Shown here piece by piece: positions 1 to 6,000 of a stretch of DNA of 8,798 bases. Source of the stretch: an uncultured Planctomycetaceae bacterium. GTDB taxonomy: Bacteria; Planctomycetota; Planctomycetia; Pirellulales; Pirellulaceae. Numbering within the stretch: position 1 is the stretch's first letter; each line of letters opens with the position of its first letter. A model generated the notes under the pieces. The model did not search any database. It saw nothing but the letters and a program-made list of their open reading frames with translations, and was not told the DNA's origin. The DNA is taken from the NCBI GenBank assembly GCA_903927685.1, contig CAIYOB010000649.1, positions 1 to 8,798 of the forward strand, written 5' to 3'. A program made the position numbers and the translations under genes.

Positions 1-3000
1 CGAGACGACGTTGATCATACTCTGCGAGATGCTCAACGCGTCGCCGTTCTTGGTCAGAATGAACGTCGTGCCGTCCGGGGCCAGCAGCGTCCAACTGCTG
101 CCCGCGACCAGCGGCGACAGCTTCAGCCCGTCCAGCAACAGCCACTGAGCGGGATCGCTGTAGTCCTGCGCTCCCAGATTCGCTTGGTCCCGGTCCTGGC
201 CGATGTACCGGTAGACCCGTCCTCCGCTGCCGCCGCCGCTGTAGGCCGGCGACAGCTGAACCGTGGTGCCTTCGCGCAGATCCTGGTAGCCGTCGCCTGT
301 GGTGTACTTGGCCGCCGTGGCGACCGCATCACTGACGGCCAGCGTGTGTCCGTGAGCAGCGAAGGCCGTCCGCAACTTGCCCAGGATCACCGCGTCCGCG
401 GCCACATCCTGATTCGCTTCGTTGACCGCCGGGGTCTCCGAACTGTCCGAATCGGTGCGGGAGGCGTCGTCCAGGTCCTCCGCCGTCAACCCCAGGGCAG
501 CGAAGGTGGTGTCGAACACGGGCCGTCCCTCGCTCGTGGCCGATACCGTGACGTCGCCGCTGGTCGTCGCGAGCCCCGAATCGGCGTCTTGGATGTACGC
601 AGCCGTGTCGCCGCTGATCTCGTTAAAGGCCATGGCCAGGCCGATGGACAGCGATACGCCCGCGGAGCCGCCAACGGAAGCCGCCACGGACGCTGCCCCG
701 GCGATCGCCGAGATCGCGGCCCCGTTATCCGCCGTCACCTGCACCGAACCGGCGCGAATCCCGCTCGCGCCGTCGCCCCGGATGTACGCTTTCACGTCCG
801 TATTGATCTTGTTCTGAGCGTACACGCCGGCCCCGCTCAGGCCGACTCCCGCGGAGCCGCCCGCCGCCAACGCCACCGACGCCGCGACCACGATCGCGTC
901 GATGGTTTGCTCGGCTTGGGCGTCCAGCGTCAGCGCGCCGGTCACGGTCAGACTCGAGTCCTCGCTGTACGCCAGCACCTGGCCGGGCGTCGCTACCAGG
1001 CTCATCTGCTCCCACAGGCTGTCGTCCTGGAAGTTCTGGTCGGCCAGCCCGATCGGCTGGACACCGGCCTGGTTCGGATCGCCGTCGGTCAAGGTCGGGC
1101 CCAGGTACTTGTACACGTCGCCCTGCCGCGGGCCCGTGGTGATCCGCACCGTCTTGCCGGTCTGCAGCTCGCCCAGCACTTGGTCCGAGGTGTAGTCCGC
1201 GGAGTCGCCGCCGCCGCCCCAGCCGATGAAGTTCCGGGCCATGGAAAAGCCGATCGACACGCCGATCCCGGCCGAACCTCCGGCTCCGATGCCGACGGAG
1301 ACCGCGGCGATCAGCGCTTCGATGGCCGAGCGGTTGCCGGCGTCGACGTCCAACTTGCCGCCGCTGACCACGGTACTGTCCTGCAGATATGCCTTGGCCC
1401 CGCCGAAGATGTAATTGCTGGCCACGGCCCCGGCGCCGCTGACCGCCACGCCGGTCGAGCCGCCGAACCCGGCCGCCAGCGACGCGGCCGCCGAGATCGC
1501 GTCGATCGCGGAGTACTCCCGGGCCTCGATCACGATGTCCCCCGTGGTCGTCACACTGTGGCCGGCATTGCGGATATAGGCGTCAACCGCCGTCTCGATC
1601 GTGTTCTTGGCCAGCGCCACGCCGATGGACACCGCCACCCCGGTCGAACCGCCGAACGCCGCGGCCACCGCCGCCGCACCGGCGATCGAGGAGATCACCG
1701 AACGGTCGTGGGCGGTGATCAGCAGCGAGCCGGCCGTTACGCCGCCTACGGACGTGCCGTCGATGCCCGCATCGACCAGGCTGTAGATGCGGTTCTCGGC
1801 CCAGACGCCCGAGCCGGAAGCGCCGATGCCGTTGCTGCCGCCCGCCGCGATGGCCATCGACGCGGACAGCACCAGCGCCTCGATCGTGCCCGCGGCCGAG
1901 GCGGTGATGGACAAATCGCCCGGTGTGTGCAGGGCGCTGTCGTGCAGGTAGGCCTGAGCCCCGGCGGTAGGTACTCCGCTGGCTTCGTCGCCGATGATGT
2001 TGCGGGCCACGGCGACGCCGATCGAGACGCCGATCCCGTTGCTGCCGCCGGCGCCCAGCGCCAGCGAAGCGGCGACCACGGTGGCATTGACGATCGCCGA
2101 GGTCGTTGCCGAGACGGCCACGTCGCCGCTGGCGGTCACCGTGCTGTCATCGACATGAGCTTGCGCCAGCGAGAGGACCGAGTTGATGGCGACAGCGCCT
2201 GCCCCGCTGATCGCCACGGCGTTCGAACCGCCCAGGGCCACGCCGATCGATGCGGCCGCGGAAATCGCGTTGATGTTCGTCCTGGCCACCGTCAATACAT
2301 CCCCGCTGGCACTGGGCAAGGTCAAGGTGTAGACGGTCCCGCCGCCGGTCACCAACAGCCATTGCCGGCCCTCCTCGATGATGGAAATCTTAAGTTCCGG
2401 GGTGACCAGCTTCCAGTTCTGCGTGTTGCTGTAGTCGGCCTCGGAAAGATCGATGGCCTGCGTGCCCCCCAGGTACTCGTAGGTCCGCCCGCCGATGCCG
2501 CCGGCACGGTAACCGGTCGTCAGCTGGATTCGGTCGCCTTTCGCAACCGTCTGCAGGCCGTCGGCGCTGGAGTAGTTCGAGTCGGTGCCGACCGAATGCG
2601 TGTCGTCCAACGCTTCCCCTTGGGCGCGCAGCGCGACAGCCAGCTTGTTCAGCGTTACGACGTCCACCGCCGTGTCGACGTCCGCCTCGTTGACGCCGGT
2701 CGTGCTCGAATCGTCGCGTTCCGTACCGGCCGCATCGTCCAACTGGGCGGCCGTAATGCCCGCCGCCTGGACGCTCAGATCGCACACGTGGTGGCCCTGG
2801 GCGAGCGCTGTGACGGTGACGGGGCCCGAGATGACGACCTGGGCCGAGTCGGCTACGTAGGCATCCACGTCGACGTCGATCGCGTTGAAGGCCAGCGCCA
2901 GGCCGATGGTGACGGCCACGCTGCTCTGCCCGGCCAGCGAGGCGGCGACGGAGGCGGCGCCGGCGATGGCGTCGATCCTCGATCCGTCCACCGCCGAGAC

Positions 3001-6000
3001 AGTCAGACTCGAGCCCGCGATGCCGGATCCCACGGCGTCGTCGATGTACGCCCGGACGTCGCTGGTGATCGTATTGTCCACGTACACACCGCCCGCGCTG
3101 ACGGCGACTCCCGTCTGCCCCGTCGCGGCCACCGCCACGGCGCCGGCCAGCACGGTGGCGTCGATCTGGGCGTCCGAGTCCGCCGAGACCGTGACCGCTC
3201 CTGACGCCGCGATGCTCGAATGCAACACGTACGCCTGCGTGCCGGCCGCGCTCGAACTGAGGTTCTTCTGACGCCACAGGCTGCGATCGCCGTAGTTCTG
3301 GCTGCCCAATTGGATCTGCTCGGCATCGCTGATCGCGGCACCGACGTACTCGTAGACGTTCCCGGCCAGCGGCCCCGCGGCCACGCGGACGGTATCGCCG
3401 GGGTTCAACTGCGACGGCTGGCTGTCGCTGGTGTACATCGCCGCCAGGGAACTGGAATCCCAGCCGATGACGTTCCGCGCCACGGACAGGCCCAGTCCGA
3501 CGGCCGGCGAGGATTTCCCGCCGACGGCAACCGAGACCGAGACCGACCTGACCAGGGCGTCGATGTTCGAGCTGTCCGTGGCCGTCACGCTGACGGGACC
3601 GCCGGCAGTGACGGCGCTGTCGACGATCGTCGCGGTATCCTCGCCCAGGATCGTGTTGAACGCCAGCGTGCCGCCACCGCTGACCGCCACGCCGCCCTTG
3701 GCGCTGGCCGCCACGCCGATCGCCGTGGCGGTGGTCGTGGCGTCGATGGCCGCGGCCCGCGACGCGGTCACCGTGACCGCACCCGAAGCCTGGAGCGGCA
3801 CCACGCTTCCCGGAGTCGCGCTGGCGATCACGGCCTGCACTTCGTCGCGGATCCAGTTGCGGGCGGCGGTAATGGCCACCGAGATCCCGGTCGAATTCTT
3901 CATGCCGGCCCCGACGGCCAACGAGCTGGCACAGGCTTCGGAGGCGATCCGCGAATCGTCGCTGGCCGCCACGACGATGTCGCCCGCGGCGGCGCGCGTC
4001 AAGGCGTCGTTGGCAAGCCGGGCTACGACGTCCGTACTGATTTTGTTCATCGTCAGAACCGCGCCCACGGCAACCGTCGTGCTGCCGCCGGCCGGGGCCA
4101 CGGAGAGGGATTTGCTGGCGCTCTCGACGCGGGCCCCGATGGCGGCGTCGGAGACGGCTTCGACACGAATCCCGCCCGCGGCTTGAATGTGCGTCCCCGC
4201 GGTAAACGCCTTGACCCGCGCCGGATCCTCGTCCCCGATCTGGGTCCCGATCAGGGCGTCCACGGCGTTGAACAGGAAGTTCTGGGACTCGAAGCCGATC
4301 GTGTTGAACGCCAACGTGACGCCGATGCTGTACCCGTTCGACTCGACAGTCGATGCCGTCTTGGCGTTGATGATCGAGGTGTTTTCGGCCTCGATGGTCA
4401 CGTTGCCGCCGGCGGTGGTCACCAGGCTGCAGTCATCCGCCCAGGCTTCCGCGCCCGACAGGACCACGTTCGTGGCGATGACGGCATTCACGGCGATGGA
4501 CGAGCCTTTGCCGAACATGCTGCCGCCGCTGGATGTGACCGTGCTGTTGTTCTGGGCTTTGAGTGTGGCCGTCTCCAGAGCCTGCACGAGGACGTCCCCC
4601 GCGGCCGTGACGTCGACCGCCGCCAGGTGGCTCTGCACGTCGCTGCGCACGTCGTTGCGGACCACCAAGCCGCCAAACGCGGACGAACTGGAATCCGAGA
4701 TGTTCAGCTTGAGACCAGGGATGTAGTCCCGCGGGTCCAGGCTGGTCAGGTTTGCCCAGCGGGCCGCATTGCTGAAATCTTCCTGACCGAGATTGGCGTT
4801 CCCCGTCGGTCCCCGGTACTGATAGATCGAGCCGGCCTTGCCGGTCAGTTTCTTCCATTTGCTGGTGTCGCTGTAGTTCTGGCGATCTAGGTCCACCGGC
4901 CCGGCCAGCGCCGTCGCGCCGATGTACTCGTACTCGTCGCCCGCCACGCCGCCGCCCACATCGAACTCCAGTTGAATCCGATTGCCCGGCTGCACGCTAT
5001 CCGGCGTATCATTGGTCGTGTAGTCGATGTCGTCCAGCAACACGAAATCGTCGTGAGCCAGGCTGCGCGTGCCGGAACGATCGGTGTAGTCCGCGCCCTG
5101 AACAATGTCGCGGACTGCTTGCAGCACCAGGCTGAGCCCGGCGTCATTGGTCGTGGAAGAGATGGCGGCCAATTTGCAGTTCGCGTTGATGGAGGCGTGG
5201 TCTTGCCCCCACACCGTCACGCCACCGCCATTGGCGATGATGTCGCGAGCCGCGCCGGTCGAAGCGATCTCGGCCTTGGCCTGGCTATTCACCAAGTTAC
5301 TGGCCAGCACGGCCCCGACGGCTAAGCTAGACGTGCCGGTTAAGCCCTCCGCCTTGGACTCGGTCTCGTTGCTGATCGTCGCGCGGATCGTCGCTTCCGA
5401 GAGCGCAGTCACGGAGATCGACCCGGCGGCGGTCACCGTCGAATCCAGGATCACAGCCGTGACCGTAGCGGTCTGCGGGTCACCTAAGGCACTCGCGCCA
5501 ATCAGGGTGTCGAGGGCCTGGAACAGGATATTCTGGGCCTGCCAACCGATGGTGTTGAAGGCCAGCGTCACCGTCACCCCGGTGGCGCCCGACGTCGTGG
5601 CGGCCAGGGTCTTGGCGTCAATGAACGACGTACTCACTGCCTTGACGGTCACGTCGCCCTGCGTGCTGGTCACGCTGCTGCCGGTGATCCTCGCGTCGGC
5701 GCCGGAGAGCACCAGATTGGTCGCGATGACGCCGTTCAGCGCGAGCGACTGACCTTTGCCGAAAGCGCTGCCTCCGGAAGACTCCGCCGAACTGTCGATA
5801 ATTGCCTTGATGGTGGCGTTCTCCACCGCCTCCACCGCCACCGCAGCGGCCGAAACCGTCGCGTTGTGGAGGTAGCTCAGGACGTCGCTGCGCACGTCGT
5901 TCCGCACCACCAGGCCGCCAATGGCCATCGAATCGGACTTGGTCACGTTGATCCCACTGGGAATGATCTCGGTCGGAGAAACCTCCATCCAGTAACCGGT

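Larger units (their letters stand above)
1..1011 (-). repeat. Downstream super-repeat L2, partial (cut by the window edge)
   Basis: L2 repeats the first 337 codons of L1 in the same order: EQMSLV after the cassette Trp, LTVTGALTLDAQ, DAIVVAASVALAAGGSAGVG, QNKINTDVKAYI, an IAGAASVAAS segment that is identical at protein level in L1 (IAGAASVAAS), LAMAFNEISG, the acidic linker (474-328), cassette 8 (306-142) and the W-rich tail (108-25). The beta array expected next would lie beyond position 1. Confidence 0.84.
1012..3273 (-). repeat. Downstream super-repeat L1 (754 codons)
   Basis: L1 runs from just after the Trp of cassette 5 to the Trp of cassette 7. Order: four short beta repeats, an acidic linker (2742-2599), cassette 6 (2574-2413), a W-rich tail (2376-2281), an array of Gly/Ala-rich beta repeats (about 2232-1270), ARNFIGW and cassette 7. 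Corresponding landmarks recur in the next copy at near-constant distance: linker LDD motif 2742 and 474 (2268 bp), cassette Trp 2415 and 144 (2271 bp), tail Trp 2361 and 93 (2268 bp). It contains no GLVVRNDVR block. Confidence 0.85.
4315..5565 (-). repeat. Super-repeat unit U4 of the upstream half (417 codons, enlarged)
   Basis: The unit opens TLAFNTIGWQAQNILFQALD and follows the same order as U3. It is 186 bp longer than U3, and most of the excess lies in its cassette region, where a second Tyr/Trp cassette follows the first (5091-4756). After this come NISDSSSSAFGGLVVRNDVR (block at 4671-4645), a GGSMFGKGSSIAVNAVIATN element and AENTSIINAKTA. The spacing from the U3 GLVVRNDVR block rises from 1071 to 1245 bp for the same reason. 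Confidence 0.86.

Noticed and set aside
421..480. Asp-rich stretch as RTX or dockerin-like calcium sites
   Set aside because: The acidic run lacks the GGxGxDxxx nonapeptide and the spaced DxDxDG pattern; it is better treated as an acidic linker.
184..3204. A 1006-codon open frame on the plus strand
   Set aside because: It is codon-for-codon antisense to the minus-strand gene. Its translation is Arg/Gly/His/Asp-rich without a recognisable fold, and it stays open only because the minus gene uses no TTA, CTA or TCA codons there; it ends at the first TCA codon (3202).
3220..4890. A 556-codon open frame on the plus strand
   Set aside because: Same antisense register and same explanation; it ends where the minus gene uses a CTA codon (4888). 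Repeat copies vary at minus-strand third positions, which are first positions in this frame.
4759..5091. Frameshift or assembly error in the doubled cassette region
   Set aside because: The frame continues without a stop and both cassette halves keep the conserved residues, so an in-frame duplication explains it better.
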